A stretch of 64,000 nt of DNA from Lysinibacillus sp. OF-1. Its GTDB lineage: Bacteria; Bacillota; Bacilli; Bacillales_A; Planococcaceae. Location: NCBI RefSeq assembly GCF_028356935.1, contig NZ_CP102798.1:2356001-2420000 (forward strand). Direction: 5' to 3'. Under the pieces are notes generated by a model. The model was not told the origin of the DNA and searched no databases. It worked only from the letters and a program-made list of their open reading frames with translations. Positions 9,118 through 18,271 of the stretch are shown piece by piece. Made by a program: the position numbers and the translations under genes. Numbering within the stretch: position 1 is the stretch's first letter; each line of letters begins with the position of its first letter.

Positions 9118-9136
9118 AGTGCTATTTACTGCAAAA

Positions 9137-9164
9137 AAGAAGCTGCAATCACAGCTTCTTTCAT
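9137..9164 (+). terminator. terminator of the TetR gene
   Basis: AAGAAGCTG and CAGCTTCTT pair around a 6-base loop, followed by a short T-rich run, 20 bases after the TetR stop. Confidence 0.7.
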
Positions 9165-9495
9165 ATTTACCTCTATACATCAGCTAGCTTTTGGCCATAA
9201 GCACTTGCATAAATTGCTTAATGAGTTTGAGCTTGTAAGAGGAAAATCTATTTATGCCAAAATATTCAATGTAAATTCAGCGAAAAAACAACGAAGGAAT
9301 CATCAAGATCGAAATATCATTTTCTAGCATAGGCATTTTTGGAAGCATGTGCCAACACCATTATATTTCCTTCACCATGTTCATATTAAGCGTGGTCACT
9401 CCGAAAACTAGTTAAATTGGCCATTAAATAAGAAGGAAACACCCTTCTATACATTTAATAATTTAGATCAATAGCAACCAAGATAGCTTAGATGA
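9165..9495. other. gene-free stretch
   Basis: About 330 bases with no convincing gene. One plus-strand frame stays open for about 45 codons near 9200-9327 but has no start, no ribosome site and no recognisable product. It may be a decayed gene fragment. Confidence 0.4.
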
Positions 9496-10494
9496 CTACT
9501 TGATTTTCACAATTATCTTCCCCTTTGCCCTTCCAGACTCAGCATATTCCATCGCTTTTTGAGCTTCTTCAAATGTAAAAGTTCGATCAATGACGGGTTT
9601 GATTTTACCAGATTCAATATAGTCCGCAATTATACGTAATTGATCACCGCTTGGCTTCATAAATAAAAAGGAATATTGCGCATGATGCTTCTTTTCAAGT
9701 GCAGTCAGTTTATAACTTGCTGCTGAAAATAATAGGGTTTTGAAAAATCCTGAATCATTTTCTTTAGCAAAACGGGCATTTGGCATGCCAGAAACAGAAA
9801 CAATTTTCCCTCCATTTTTGATGATCCCGAAAGATTTTTCAAGCGTCTCACCCCCAAGTGTATCAAAGACGGCATCATAATTTCCCAATATTTCTTCAAA
9901 CTTCTCTGTCTTGTAATTGATCACTTCGTCTGCACCAAGAGATGTGACTAAGTTTGCACCAGCTTCACTAGCAGTTGTTGCTACTGTGGCACCCATTACT
10001 TTAGCCAGTTGAATAGCAAAAGTGCCTACACCACCAGACCCTGCATGAATTAAAATCTTTTGTCCTTTTTGTAAGTGCATGATGTCATGTAATGCTTGAT
10101 ATGAAGTTAACCCAACGAGAGGGATGGATGCAGCTTCCTCAAAGCTCAAGTTTTTAGGTTTTAGGGCTATATCATCTTCATGTATTGCGATAAATTCGGC
10201 AAAAGTACCGATTTTACTTTTACGTGGACGTGCATATATTTCATCGCCCACTTTAAAACGAGTTACTTTTGTGCCAACCTTTACCACAACTCCCGAAAAA
10301 TCATTTCCAAGGATTAGAGGCATTTTATATTGTATTAACAACTTCACTTTCCCATCGCGTATTTTAAAATCAATAGGATTAATACTAGCGGCATGAATTT
10401 CTGCAAGTATCTCATATTCACCAATTTCAGGTGTAGGTATTTCTGCTAACTGCATCGGGGCTTTGCCATATTGATTGATAACCATTGCTTTCAT
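9496..10494 (-). CDS. zinc-free MDR oxidoreductase (quinone reductase-like)
   Basis: The 332-residue medium-chain dehydrogenase/reductase has a GroES-like N-terminal domain (about 1-125) and a Rossmann NADP-binding domain with HAGSGGVGTFAIQLAK (about 150). The structural and catalytic zinc cysteines are missing, as in quinone oxidoreductases and enoyl reductases. It reduces an activated alkene, quinone or aldehyde with NADPH; the true substrate is unknown. It is the second gene after an ArsR-type regulator, 31 bases apart, so its expression is probably controlled by that repressor. Confidence 0.85.
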   Translation of the reverse strand: MKAMVINQYGKAPMQLAEIPTPEIGEYEILAEIHAASINPIDFKIRDGKVKLLIQYKMPLILGNDFSGVVVKVGTKVTRFKVGDEIYARPRKSKIGTFAEFIAIHEDDIALKPKNLSFEEAASIPLVGLTSYQALHDIMHLQKGQKILIHAGSGGVGTFAIQLAKVMGATVATTASEAGANLVTSLGADEVINYKTEKFEEILGNYDAVFDTLGGETLEKSFGIIKNGGKIVSVSGMPNARFAKENDSGFFKTLLFSAASYKLTALEKKHHAQYSFLFMKPSGDQLRIIADYIESGKIKPVIDRTFTFEEAQKAMEYAESGRAKGKIIVKIK

Positions 10495-10525
10495 CGTTTA
10501 TTCCTCCAAATAACTTATCGTATTC

Positions 10526-10861
10526 TCAATAAAATTCCTTTAATAGCGTCTCAATATCCGTAACAAGTGTTTTTAGTAAACCTAATTTTGTGCGTATATC
10601 TATATAATAAAAGTTTTTTGTCCCTTCTTTACGCATTAAAATAACACCGGCATCACGTAAAATTTTAAGGTGATGTGACACAGCAGGTCTAGACAGATGG
10701 GTTTGTTCTGTGATTTCGCCTACACGTAATCCTGTTTGACAATCCGTAGCCATTAAAACAAGTAAAATAGATTGACGTGTTTCATCACCAATGGCCAATA
10801 GTACCTTTTGACAGTTGATAAAATTTTCTTTAATGGTGTGTAGTTGGTCCTGTTTAGTCAT
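10526..10861 (-). CDS. ArsR-family winged-helix repressor
   Basis: The 111-residue protein is nearly all winged helix. GDETRQSILLVL opens the domain, THLSRPAVSHHLKILRDAGVI is the recognition helix region, and MRKEGTKNFYYI is the wing. It lacks the ELCVCD metal-binding motif of ArsR/SmtB sensors, so it probably senses something other than a metal. It leads a two-gene operon with the MDR oxidoreductase. An AAAGGAGG ribosome site is visible. Confidence 0.85.
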   Translation of the reverse strand: MTKQDQLHTIKENFINCQKVLLAIGDETRQSILLVLMATDCQTGLRVGEITEQTHLSRPAVSHHLKILRDAGVILMRKEGTKNFYYIDIRTKLGLLKTLVTDIETLLKEFY

Positions 10862-10885
10862 GTAAATAATCCCTCCTTTAATTAG

Positions 10886-10907
10886 TTGAATAGTTTAAGT
10901 TATTGAA
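10886..10907. promoter_or_regulatory. imperfect palindrome before the ArsR gene
   Basis: TTGAATAGTTTAAGTTATTGAA is roughly symmetrical around TTAA, about 25 bases upstream of the ArsR start. It is a candidate autoregulatory operator. Confidence 0.35.
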
Positions 10908-11010
10908 CCATCCTATGGATACAACCATAAAGTACAATGCTATTCTGTGCAATATTGAGAAAGAAAATCGAGACGAATCCAATCTTTGGAGGTGAATTCT
11001 TTCTCGACAA

Positions 11011-11044
11011 CAAAAAACACAGAAGTCACATGGACCTCTGTGTT
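11011..11044 (-). terminator. terminator of the SCO1-like gene
   Basis: AACACAGAAGTC pairs with GACCTCTGTGTT with one G-U type mismatch. Read on the minus strand it is followed by six T. It overlaps the stop codon of the SCO1-like gene. Confidence 0.75.
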
Positions 11045-11639
11045 ATTTGCTTTCCTTAATGAGTGCCTTCATATCTCCAACAATAGTTTCAACTGGTACG
11101 TTTGTCGCGCCATCATAGTCTTTTACAACTGTGCCGTCTGCGTTCACTAAATAATAGCTCGACATATGTATGACTTGGTCTGAGTTTGGATCATTTTTGA
11201 CTAATGAATTGAATGATTTACGTGCAAATTGTTCGATAAATTTTTGTTGATAGCCCGTTAATAGCTGCCATTTGCTTTCATCGACAACATTATACGTATT
11301 TAAATAGTTCGTTAATACCTCAGGCTTATCCACCTCTGGATCTACACTAAATGCGACAATTTGATAATCCTCAAGGCCTTCATCCTGTAGTGCTTGCTGG
11401 ACCTCTGTCATATTAAATGTCATTGGCGGACAGATTGTCGTACAGTTTGTAAAAATAAACATTGCTAGCCAAGGCTTACCTTTTAAATCTTCTAGGCTCA
11501 CTTGTTCACTTTTTTGATTCATTACATTGAAATCTTGGACCTCAATGTTTACAGTTGGCTCAAATTTGTAGCTTCCGCAAGCAGCTAAAATGCTGCTGAA
11601 TGCTAGAACTAAAACGAGCAGTATACTTTTCTTTTTCAT
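11043..11639 (-). CDS. SCO1/SenC/PrrC-type thioredoxin-fold lipoprotein
   Basis: The product has about 198 residues with a lipoprotein signal (MKKKSILLVL, lipobox LAAC) and an SCO thioredoxin-like domain. The copper/redox motif CTTIC lies in TNCTTICPP and the third ligand His in QVIHMSS. SCO proteins deliver copper to cytochrome c oxidase or protect thiols at the outer face of the membrane. A GTG at 11651 would add four residues; ATG 11639 gives a normal signal peptide and is chosen. It stands alone with its own terminator. In B. subtilis the homologue is YpmQ. Confidence 0.88.
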   Translation of the reverse strand: MKKKSILLVLVLAFSSILAACGSYKFEPTVNIEVQDFNVMNQKSEQVSLEDLKGKPWLAMFIFTNCTTICPPMTFNMTEVQQALQDEGLEDYQIVAFSVDPEVDKPEVLTNYLNTYNVVDESKWQLLTGYQQKFIEQFARKSFNSLVKNDPNSDQVIHMSSYYLVNADGTVVKDYDGATNVPVETIVGDMKALIKESK

Positions 11640-12223
11640 TTGCGGTACCACTTCCCTTCATTTCATCATCTTATTTTATTCATTCTAGAAGCCAAATACA
11701 AGGTAATGGACTTACACCCAGATTGCTATTTGTATAACATGTGAACATTAACTGATTCTGGTATTTCATTACACTACATCTTCCAAATGACACATCCTTT
11801 TCAAAATTTTTTTGAAAGCTTTTTTTTATTATTTTCGTTATTTCCCAAGAGAAAGAACGGTTGTTATATAACAAACTATTTCTACCTTTTACACTTCTCT
11901 GGGTTTTAATAGAAGAATAATAAAATACAGAAAATTCTCTTTTGTGAATATATTTTCTCCTACATTCAACTTTATCAGCAACAAACTATTTCAATAATAT
12001 TATTTCACTCGAAATTCTCGTTCTCTTTAATACCATTTTATTCTATTAAACACTTAATATTTCTATGTTATTTCTACGTAACTAAACTGACTAAAAATTA
12101 TAAAAACTCAAAATTTAGTATTGCATTATAAGAATATCCCCCATAAAATAAGTGAATATAACGACGAAAGAAAAAGAAATATGTCGTTTAAAACAGAAAT
12201 ATATAACTTTAGGGGGAATAATA
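11640..12223. other. AT-rich intergenic region with palindrome
   Basis: This 580-base gap holds no convincing gene; the open frames have no ribosome sites. It contains the perfect 14-base palindrome TTGTTATATAACAA (11861-11874), a candidate operator, and must carry the promoters of the SCO-like gene and of the first symporter pair. Confidence 0.45.
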
Positions 12224-12559
12224 ATGGCGAATGTTTCTAGTGAAAAACAGGCTCAATCAATTGATTATCATGCAATTGAGGCAATGGAATCGTTTAATAC
12301 CTTTGTGAAAAAGAAAAATACCTTTCTTTTCTCGATTACAGCAGTGTTTCTAATTCTTTATATTTTGCTTCCGATCCTTGCCTTCCAACCTGTACTACAA
12401 CAAAAATTATTCGGAAATATTACGGGTGTATGGGTATATTCTGCAGGGTTATTTATCATGACCATTGTGCTCTGTACAGTATATGTAAAAAAAGCTGCTT
12501 CATTCGATAAAGCTGCGGCGGCTGTGCTAGCCGAGTATCATGCGAAAGGTGGTAACTAA
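12224..12559 (+). CDS. DUF485 membrane protein, copy 1
   Basis: The 111-residue protein has two predicted membrane helices (about residues 33-57 and 70-92), as in DUF485/YwcB/YjcH proteins that accompany acetate-type symporters. AGGGGG followed by an ATG at 12224 fixes the start; the longer open frame from 12152 is not used. The stop touches the symporter ATG directly. DUF485 proteins are thought to be partners of the transporter, but their role is not settled. Confidence 0.85.
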   Translation: MANVSSEKQAQSIDYHAIEAMESFNTFVKKKNTFLFSITAVFLILYILLPILAFQPVLQQKLFGNITGVWVYSAGLFIMTIVLCTVYVKKAASFDKAAAAVLAEYHAKGGN

Positions 12560-14113
12560 ATGAATATTGTATCTGTAGGTTTCTTTTTAGCCATTGTTGG
12601 ATTAACACTTGTCGTTACCTATATTGCAGCAAAACGCACTTCCTCGGCAGCTGATTTTTACACAGCCGGTGGTGGATTAAAGGGGTGGCAAAACGGCTTT
12701 GCGATTGCTGGTGACTATTTATCAGCAGCTGCCTTTCTTGGGGTGTCTGGTGCGATTGCCTTAACTGGTTTTGATGGTTTCTTCTTCTCTGTTGGCTATG
12801 TTGTAGCAAATTTAGTGCTTCTTTATGTCATTGCTGAGCCTATGCGTAATTTGGGGCGTTACACATTAGCAGATATGTTAACGGCTCGTTTTAATGAAAA
12901 ACGAATTCGTGGCGTGGCTGCATCAGGTACAATTATTATTGTGATTCTTTATATGATTGCACAGCTTGTAGGTGCTGGTGCATTAATTAAACTACTATTT
13001 GGAATTGAATATTGGATTGCTGTGTTAATTGTCGGCGTTATGATGACAACGTATGTATTGTTCGGCGGCATGACAGCAACTTCATGGGTACAAATTATTA
13101 AAGCAAGCTTGTTATTATTTGGGACAGGTCTATTAGCGGTATTAGTGTTAATGAAATTTGATTTCTCTCTTATGAAAATGTTTGACACAATTGCAATGGA
13201 TCATGGGGAAGAATTCCTTGTGCCAGGGATTAAATACACAAGTACAATCGACTCCGTTTCGATGATGATGGCGTTAGTTTTAGGAACATCAGGTTTACCA
13301 CATATTTTAATGCGTTTCTTTACCGTAAAAGATGCCAAGACAGCACGTTCTTCTATTTCTTGGACAACTTGGATTACAGCTATTTTCTTCTCACTAACGA
13401 TCTTCTTAGGGTTCGGTGCGCTAAACTTTGTTGGATTAGATCAAATTCTTGCTGAAAGTAAGGCTGGTAATACGGCTGCCCCACTTCTAGCGCATTATTT
13501 AGGCGGAGATGTCTTGATGGCATTTATTGGCGCCGTAGCCTTTGCGACGATTTTAGCTGTTGTGTCAGGCTTAGTGTTAACGGGGGCTTCTGCTATTTCT
13601 CATGATATTTATGGAGAAATCATAAAAGGAGGGAAATTAACTGAAAAGCAACAGGTTGTAGCTGCACGTACAGGCTCTATTTCGATTGCGATTGTGTCTA
13701 TTATTCTTGCATTGTTTGCCCAAAGCTTAAATGTTTCGTTCCTAGTATCCTTTGCCTTTTGTATCGGTGCCTCAGCCAACCTACCTGTGATCCTTTATAC
13801 AATCTATTGGAAGAAATTTAATTCCACAGGAGCTGTAACAGCTATGGTAACGGGTTTAGTGTCCTGTTTAATTTTAGGCGCAATGGGACCGAATGTCTGG
13901 AGCCCCATTGAAGGTGCAGCCATCTTTGTTGGTCAACCGCTTGTACCACTTGCTGTTCCTGCGATTATTACGATTCCATTAGGCTTTATTGCTGGGTACC
14001 TTGGTACAGTTTTGACAGCTAGCAAAGTACCACAGGAAGAAGCTGAACGTATTTATCAAGAAATTCGTGTGAAAGCGAATACAGGCGTATCTGTTTCTGA
14101 TATTTCTCATTAA
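12560..14113 (+). CDS. sodium/solute symporter, ActP/YwcA type, copy 1
   Basis: The 517-residue SSS-family carrier has about 13 membrane helices and the family stretch TAGGGLKGWQNGFAIAGDYL near residue 35, plus MTATSWVQIIKAS near 175. ActP-like members take up acetate and other short monocarboxylates with Na+ or H+. It is translated directly after the DUF485 gene and ends before a strong terminator. It is a close paralogue of the symporter at 14930-16486, with long identical stretches such as LPHILMRFFTVKDAKTARSS. Substrate unproven. Confidence 0.85.
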   Translation: MNIVSVGFFLAIVGLTLVVTYIAAKRTSSAADFYTAGGGLKGWQNGFAIAGDYLSAAAFLGVSGAIALTGFDGFFFSVGYVVANLVLLYVIAEPMRNLGRYTLADMLTARFNEKRIRGVAASGTIIIVILYMIAQLVGAGALIKLLFGIEYWIAVLIVGVMMTTYVLFGGMTATSWVQIIKASLLLFGTGLLAVLVLMKFDFSLMKMFDTIAMDHGEEFLVPGIKYTSTIDSVSMMMALVLGTSGLPHILMRFFTVKDAKTARSSISWTTWITAIFFSLTIFLGFGALNFVGLDQILAESKAGNTAAPLLAHYLGGDVLMAFIGAVAFATILAVVSGLVLTGASAISHDIYGEIIKGGKLTEKQQVVAARTGSISIAIVSIILALFAQSLNVSFLVSFAFCIGASANLPVILYTIYWKKFNSTGAVTAMVTGLVSCLILGAMGPNVWSPIEGAAIFVGQPLVPLAVPAIITIPLGFIAGYLGTVLTASKVPQEEAERIYQEIRVKANTGVSVSDISH

Positions 14114-14166
14114 TATTTATTCACCTCTTGCATAATGAATTCCAATTCAAAAAATGCAAAAAAATA

Positions 14167-14209
14167 GGCAAAAAATTCGATTTTTCATCGAGTTTTTCGC
14201 CTTTTTTGT
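14167..14209 (+). terminator. terminator of symporter pair 1
   Basis: GGCAAAAAATTCGAT pairs with ATCGAGTTTTTCGCC (two G-U positions) around a short loop, followed by a T-run. Confidence 0.75.
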
Positions 14210-14594
14210 TATTCAATATCTACTAATTTATTTATTGAACAATACTATTTCTCTTCCAAAAAACAGAAAAAATCCAATTCCCACTAGGTAAATGGTGTTT
14301 AATTTTAATTGAAAAAACAAGATTTTCTTGTAAATTTACCCTTCTATTTTTGTCAAGAATCTAGATTTCCCTTTGCTTTATTTATTTATCTGAATTTTCT
14401 AAAACCCCCTATATTCTTGAGTTTGTGCCATTTTTTCTCTCTCAGGACTATTTTCTGAAAAATTTTTTTTGCATAATTTTTCTGAAATGTATTGCAATTT
14501 TGTGAACTGTTTCATAAAATGAAAATGTGAATTCACTAAACTAGCAAAATCAAGTCTTGAGGTAGAAAAAATATACACAAAATGGGGAATGTTA
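14210..14594. other. AT-rich intergenic region between symporter pairs
   Basis: About 385 bases with no gene; it must hold the promoter of the second pair. I see no clear -35/-10 pair or operator. Confidence 0.4.
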
Positions 14595-14933
14595 ATGGCG
14601 AACAATCAGGCAAAAAAAGGTATCGTGATTGACTATGATGCAATTGCAAACCAAGAATCATTTAAATCTCTTGTACGCAGAAAAAATTCTTTTCTTTGGT
14701 CTATAACTGTCATATTTTTATTGGCATACATGTTGTTACCAATTCTGACATCGTACACGACAATTCTACATCAAAAGGCATTTGGGGAAATTACTTGGGT
14801 GTGGATCTATGCAGCGGGGCTATTCATCATGACATGGGGGTTATGTCATTTATATGTAGCTAAGGCAAACAACTTTGATAGAGAAGCAAAAGCGATTATC
14901 GCTGAATACGAAAACGGAGGTGGCCGCCGATGA
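14595..14933 (+). CDS. DUF485 membrane protein, copy 2
   Basis: The 112-residue paralogue of the protein at 12224-12559 has the same two-helix layout and matching segments (LLPIL, then IYAAGLFIMT). GGGGA six bases before the ATG at 14595 fixes the start; an ATG two codons earlier lies too close to the ribosome site. It overlaps the following symporter gene by 4 bases, so the two are translationally coupled. Confidence 0.85.
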   Translation: MANNQAKKGIVIDYDAIANQESFKSLVRRKNSFLWSITVIFLLAYMLLPILTSYTTILHQKAFGEITWVWIYAAGLFIMTWGLCHLYVAKANNFDREAKAIIAEYENGGGRR

Positions 14934-16486
14934 GTAACGGAATGAGTTTTACAGCCATATTCTTCTTCGTAGCCATAGTTGGTTTAACATTAGTTATTAC
15001 ATGGTGGGCATCTAAACGTACATCTTCCGCAAGTGATTTCTACACGGCAGGTGGTGGCTTAACAGGCTGGCAAAATGGACTAGCTATCGCTGGAGACTAT
15101 TTATCAGCAGCCTCTTTCCTAGGTATCGCTGGTGCAGTCGCATTATTTGGATTTGATGGATTCTTCTTCTCTATTGGTTATTTAGTAGCTTACTTAGTGG
15201 TGTTATACATCGTTGCTGAGCCATTACGTAACCTTGGGAAATTTACATTAGCTGACATGATTACAGCGCGCTTCAATAATGCAAAAGTTCGTGGAACAGC
15301 TGCTTTAAGCACGATTACAATTGTTTTATTCTACATGATTGCACAACTAGTTGGTGCAGGAGCACTTATTCAATTACTTTTAGGAATCGACTACTGGATT
15401 GCCGTGTTAATCGTAGGTTTCATGATGACAACATACGTATTATTCGGTGGTATGACAGCGACATCTTGGGTGCAAATCATCAAAGCTTGTCTGTTAATGC
15501 TTGGTACAGTGATTATTTCGTTCTTAGTATTAAAAGAGTTCGGCTTCAGTATCTCGACAATGTTTACAGAAATGACAACAGCTACTGATAGTGGTGCTGC
15601 TTATTTAAATCCAGGTCTAAAATACACAAATGGACTTGATACAATCTCTATGTTAATTGCCTTAGTATTGGGTACTGCGGGTCTTCCACATATTTTAATG
15701 CGTTTCTTTACAGTAAAAGACGCAAAAACAGCTCGTTCATCGGTTATTTGGGCTACTTGGATCGTAGGTATTTTCTACGTTCTAACAATTTTCTTAGGTT
15801 TCGGTGCAGCAGCATTCGTTGGGAAAGAAGATATTATCGCTGCAAACGCTGCTGGTAACATGGCTGCCCCACTGCTTGCAGAAGCACTTGGTGGAGACAT
15901 CCTATTCTCATTCGTTTGTGCGGTAGCCTTCGCAACAATCCTAGCGGTAGTAGCAGGCCTTGTACTTTCAGGTGCATCTGCCCTATCTCATGATATTTAT
16001 GGACAAATTATCAAAAAGGGTAAAATTACAGAAAAAGAGCAAGTTCTTGCAGCTCGCATTGGTTCCATTACAATCGCTGTTATTTCTATCCTATTAGCAC
16101 TTGGCGCACAAACATTAAACGTTGCATTCTTAGTATCTCTAGCATTCTGTATTGCGGGATCTGCTAACCTTCCAGTTATTATCTATACAATTTATTGGAA
16201 ACGCTTTAATACAGCTGGTGCTGTAACGGCGATGTTAACAGGTTTAATTTCTGCATTAGTGTTAGTTGCTATTTCACCAAACGTATGGAATCCAGTTGAA
16301 GGTAAGGCGATTTTCGTTGGTGAACCATTAATCATGTTAACGAACCCAGCCTTAATCTCTGTACCACTTGGTTTCCTTGGTGGTTTCATCGGTACATTAC
16401 TTTCTAAAGAAACGGATGACGCGAAGTATCGTGAAGTTGACGTTAAAGCAAACACAGGTATTTCTGTACAGGACGTATCTCACTAA
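14930..16486 (+). CDS. sodium/solute symporter, ActP/YwcA type, copy 2
   Basis: The 518-residue SSS carrier is collinear with copy 1 throughout and ends with the same VKANTGxSVxDxSH tail. Roughly 13 membrane helices are predicted. Having two complete DUF485-symporter pairs side by side points to duplication followed by specialisation, perhaps by affinity or substrate among acetate, propionate and pyruvate. Differences cluster in the loop around residues 205-225. Confidence 0.85.
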   Translation: MSNGMSFTAIFFFVAIVGLTLVITWWASKRTSSASDFYTAGGGLTGWQNGLAIAGDYLSAASFLGIAGAVALFGFDGFFFSIGYLVAYLVVLYIVAEPLRNLGKFTLADMITARFNNAKVRGTAALSTITIVLFYMIAQLVGAGALIQLLLGIDYWIAVLIVGFMMTTYVLFGGMTATSWVQIIKACLLMLGTVIISFLVLKEFGFSISTMFTEMTTATDSGAAYLNPGLKYTNGLDTISMLIALVLGTAGLPHILMRFFTVKDAKTARSSVIWATWIVGIFYVLTIFLGFGAAAFVGKEDIIAANAAGNMAAPLLAEALGGDILFSFVCAVAFATILAVVAGLVLSGASALSHDIYGQIIKKGKITEKEQVLAARIGSITIAVISILLALGAQTLNVAFLVSLAFCIAGSANLPVIIYTIYWKRFNTAGAVTAMLTGLISALVLVAISPNVWNPVEGKAIFVGEPLIMLTNPALISVPLGFLGGFIGTLLSKETDDAKYREVDVKANTGISVQDVSH

Positions 16487-16497
16487 TCACTCAACAC

Positions 16498-16527
16498 CCT
16501 CGTAAGCATCTCGCTTACGAGGTTTTA
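16498..16527 (+). terminator. terminator of symporter pair 2
   Basis: CCTCGTAAGC and GCTTACGAGG form a perfect 10-bp stem with a 5-base loop, followed by a T-rich tail, 11 bases after the stop codon. Confidence 0.85.
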
Positions 16528-16582
16528 CTTTTTCTTCCCTATTCGCTACTATAGAATGAGAAAAAGATTGGAGGTTATGCTC

Positions 16583-16759
16583 ATGTCACAATCAAGGGCT
16601 AAAAAGAAACGGATGCATATTAAACGAACTGTCGGCAAGGATGTTGAAAAAAAACGTCAATCTATATCCTTCAGTACACACGAGCGCATAACAAAAACAA
16701 AGAATGAGAAACTCGATCATGATTTCACAAAACATAAAAAGCAGTATAAGGACGACTAA
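16583..16759 (+). CDS. small, highly basic protein of unknown function
   Basis: The 58-residue protein is dominated by Lys and Arg (SRAKKKRMHIKRTVGKDVEKKRQ at the N-terminal end) and has no membrane segment. GGAGG eight bases before the ATG at 16583 supports it as a real gene; an in-frame ATG at 16577 is too close to that site. Charge suggests nucleic-acid or ribosome binding, but this is a guess. It stands alone between two terminators. Confidence 0.6.
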   Translation: MSQSRAKKKRMHIKRTVGKDVEKKRQSISFSTHERITKTKNEKLDHDFTKHKKQYKDD

Positions 16760-16779
16760 CGTTCCCTATACTGCTTTTT
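16736..16779. terminator. bidirectional terminator
   Basis: AAAAAGCAGTATA and TATACTGCTTTTT pair around an 18-base loop between convergent genes (small basic protein and TatD-like hydrolase). Confidence 0.75.
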
Positions 16780-16782
16780 CTT

Positions 16783-17532
16783 TTAAAGCCGATAGAAGGC
16801 ATTGGTGTTTTGCGTGATAATTTGAGCCACTTCCTGTGTCGACAACCCCTTGATGGACGCTATGACCTCAATGGTCGAATGCATCATCCACGGAGATGTA
16901 CGTTTATTTGTAAACGGTCCTTCAAAAGGCCAAGGACCATCCGTTTCCACCATCATTAGTTCAATGGGATAAGCTTGTATCAACTGTTGAATTTCTTGTT
17001 CATACAAACAATCAGGGGTGATCGAAATAAAATAGCCATGCTGAATCATGCGTTTCACCACAGCCTCATCCCCTTTAAACCAATGAAAATGTGCTTGGCG
17101 AAGCTGATGTTTGTCAAGTAAATCACAAACGATGCTAGCATCCTCATAGACAGCGTGTAACACTATTGGCTTATCCAATTCCTTTGCCAAGACTATAAAA
17201 CGCTCTAATAGAGCCACATAAAGTCGGTCATCTATCGTTTGCTGTTGTCTTAAATAATAAGGTAAACCGACCTCACCAACAGCTACCATATGTTCTTTAT
17301 GTGAACGGATCCAATCAAATAATGCCTCCTCATCGCTTGGATTTGGTAAAGGCTGTTCCGGATGAAAGCCAAAAGCGGCTTTCACTGGCTGATAGTTATT
17401 CGATAAATGCAATGTTCTTTTACAGGACGACAACTGCATGCTAACCGCAATCACCGTCTCTACCTCTTCAAGTAAGGCTGGAATTTCCTCATCTCGATAC
17501 TGATCCAAATGAATATGAGCATCAATCAACAA
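16783..17532 (-). CDS. TatD-family metal-dependent hydrolase in the thiamine operon
   Basis: About 249 residues with the TatD barrel pattern: DAHIHLDQY at the N-terminus (HxH metal pair), GEVGLPYY, VLHAVYED, a His in HFHWFKGD and ETDGPWPF near the C-terminus. These are the usual metal and catalytic positions of TatD nucleases/amidohydrolases. The reading frame opens with a GTG at 17541, but AGGGTGAT is spaced for the TTG at 17532 or 17529, which begin MLIDAHIH like relatives. It is the last gene of the TPP-riboswitch operon and overlaps the ATPase gene. The operon suggests a substrate in thiamine-precursor salvage, which is inference. Confidence 0.75.
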   Translation of the reverse strand: MLIDAHIHLDQYRDEEIPALLEEVETVIAVSMQLSSCKRTLHLSNNYQPVKAAFGFHPEQPLPNPSDEEALFDWIRSHKEHMVAVGEVGLPYYLRQQQTIDDRLYVALLERFIVLAKELDKPIVLHAVYEDASIVCDLLDKHQLRQAHFHWFKGDEAVVKRMIQHGYFISITPDCLYEQEIQQLIQAYPIELMMVETDGPWPFEGPFTNKRTSPWMMHSTIEVIASIKGLSTQEVAQIITQNTNAFYRL

Positions 17533-18271
17533 ACATATCACCCTTTTCTTCTTGTAAGTACATAAATAATTGTTGCTTTAACTCGGTGAACGCTGCTGAA
17601 TGACGAATTTCCTCTTTTCGGGGTCTTTCAAAAGGCACAATGATTTCCTTTTTAACCGTCGCAGGACGTTTGCTTAAAACAAGGATCCGATCCGCTAAAA
17701 AGAGTGCTTCCTCAATACTATGCGTGACAAATAGTATTGATTTACGATAGGCTTCCCAGATGGATAATAGCCACGCTTGCATTTCCAGTCTGGTGAATTC
17801 ATCCAGCGCAGAAAATGGTTCATCTAAGCATAAAATAGGCTTATCACTGACCATCGCACGTATAAAAGATACACGCTGTTGCATGCCGCCTGACAATTCG
17901 TTTGGATAAGCATGGATAAATGAACCAAGCCCCACCTTTTCAAGCCACTCTATAGCACGTTCAGCATTTGGTTGATGCTGTAATTCCTCTACGAGTGTGA
18001 CATTCTCTAAAATCGTGCGCCAAGGTAGTAGACAAGGCTGCTGAGGCATATAACCAATCGTTCCTCTTTTTCGCTGAATGTCCTCTTCATTTAATAAAAT
18101 GGACCCTTGATCAATCGTAGAAACGCCACCAATTAATTGAAAAAGGGTACTCTTACCACTGCCAGAGGGACCAACAATGGCCACAAACTCTCCATCTTTA
18201 ACGTCAAAGGATACATCTTCAAGAACTTGCAGGGTATCAAAGGATTTAGCGATGTTTTGAATGCTGAGCAT
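17522..18271 (-). CDS. thiZ: ABC transporter ATPase, thiamine precursor uptake
   Basis: The 249-residue ATPase has all expected motifs: Walker A GPSGSGKST (about residue 34), signature LSGGMQQR, Walker B ILCLDEPFSALDE and the switch His in FVTHSIEEAL. It belongs to the nitrate/taurine/HMP group of importers. It overlaps the permease gene upstream and TatD downstream. The THI-box upstream and the NMT1/THI5-like binding protein in the operon support uptake of a pyrimidine precursor such as HMP or formyl-aminopyrimidine. Confidence 0.85.
   Translation of the reverse strand: MLSIQNIAKSFDTLQVLEDVSFDVKDGEFVAIVGPSGSGKSTLFQLIGGVSTIDQGSILLNEEDIQRKRGTIGYMPQQPCLLPWRTILENVTLVEELQHQPNAERAIEWLEKVGLGSFIHAYPNELSGGMQQRVSFIRAMVSDKPILCLDEPFSALDEFTRLEMQAWLLSIWEAYRKSILFVTHSIEEALFLADRILVLSKRPATVKKEIIVPFERPRKEEIRHSAAFTELKQQLFMYLQEEKGDMFVD

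Noticed and set aside
11680-11874. 64-codon minus-strand frame after the SCO-like gene
   Set aside because: No ribosome site, odd composition and no recognisable product.
14930-16486. Second symporter as a proline permease
   Set aside because: Its DUF485 partner and close match to the first copy favour the acetate-type (ActP) group.
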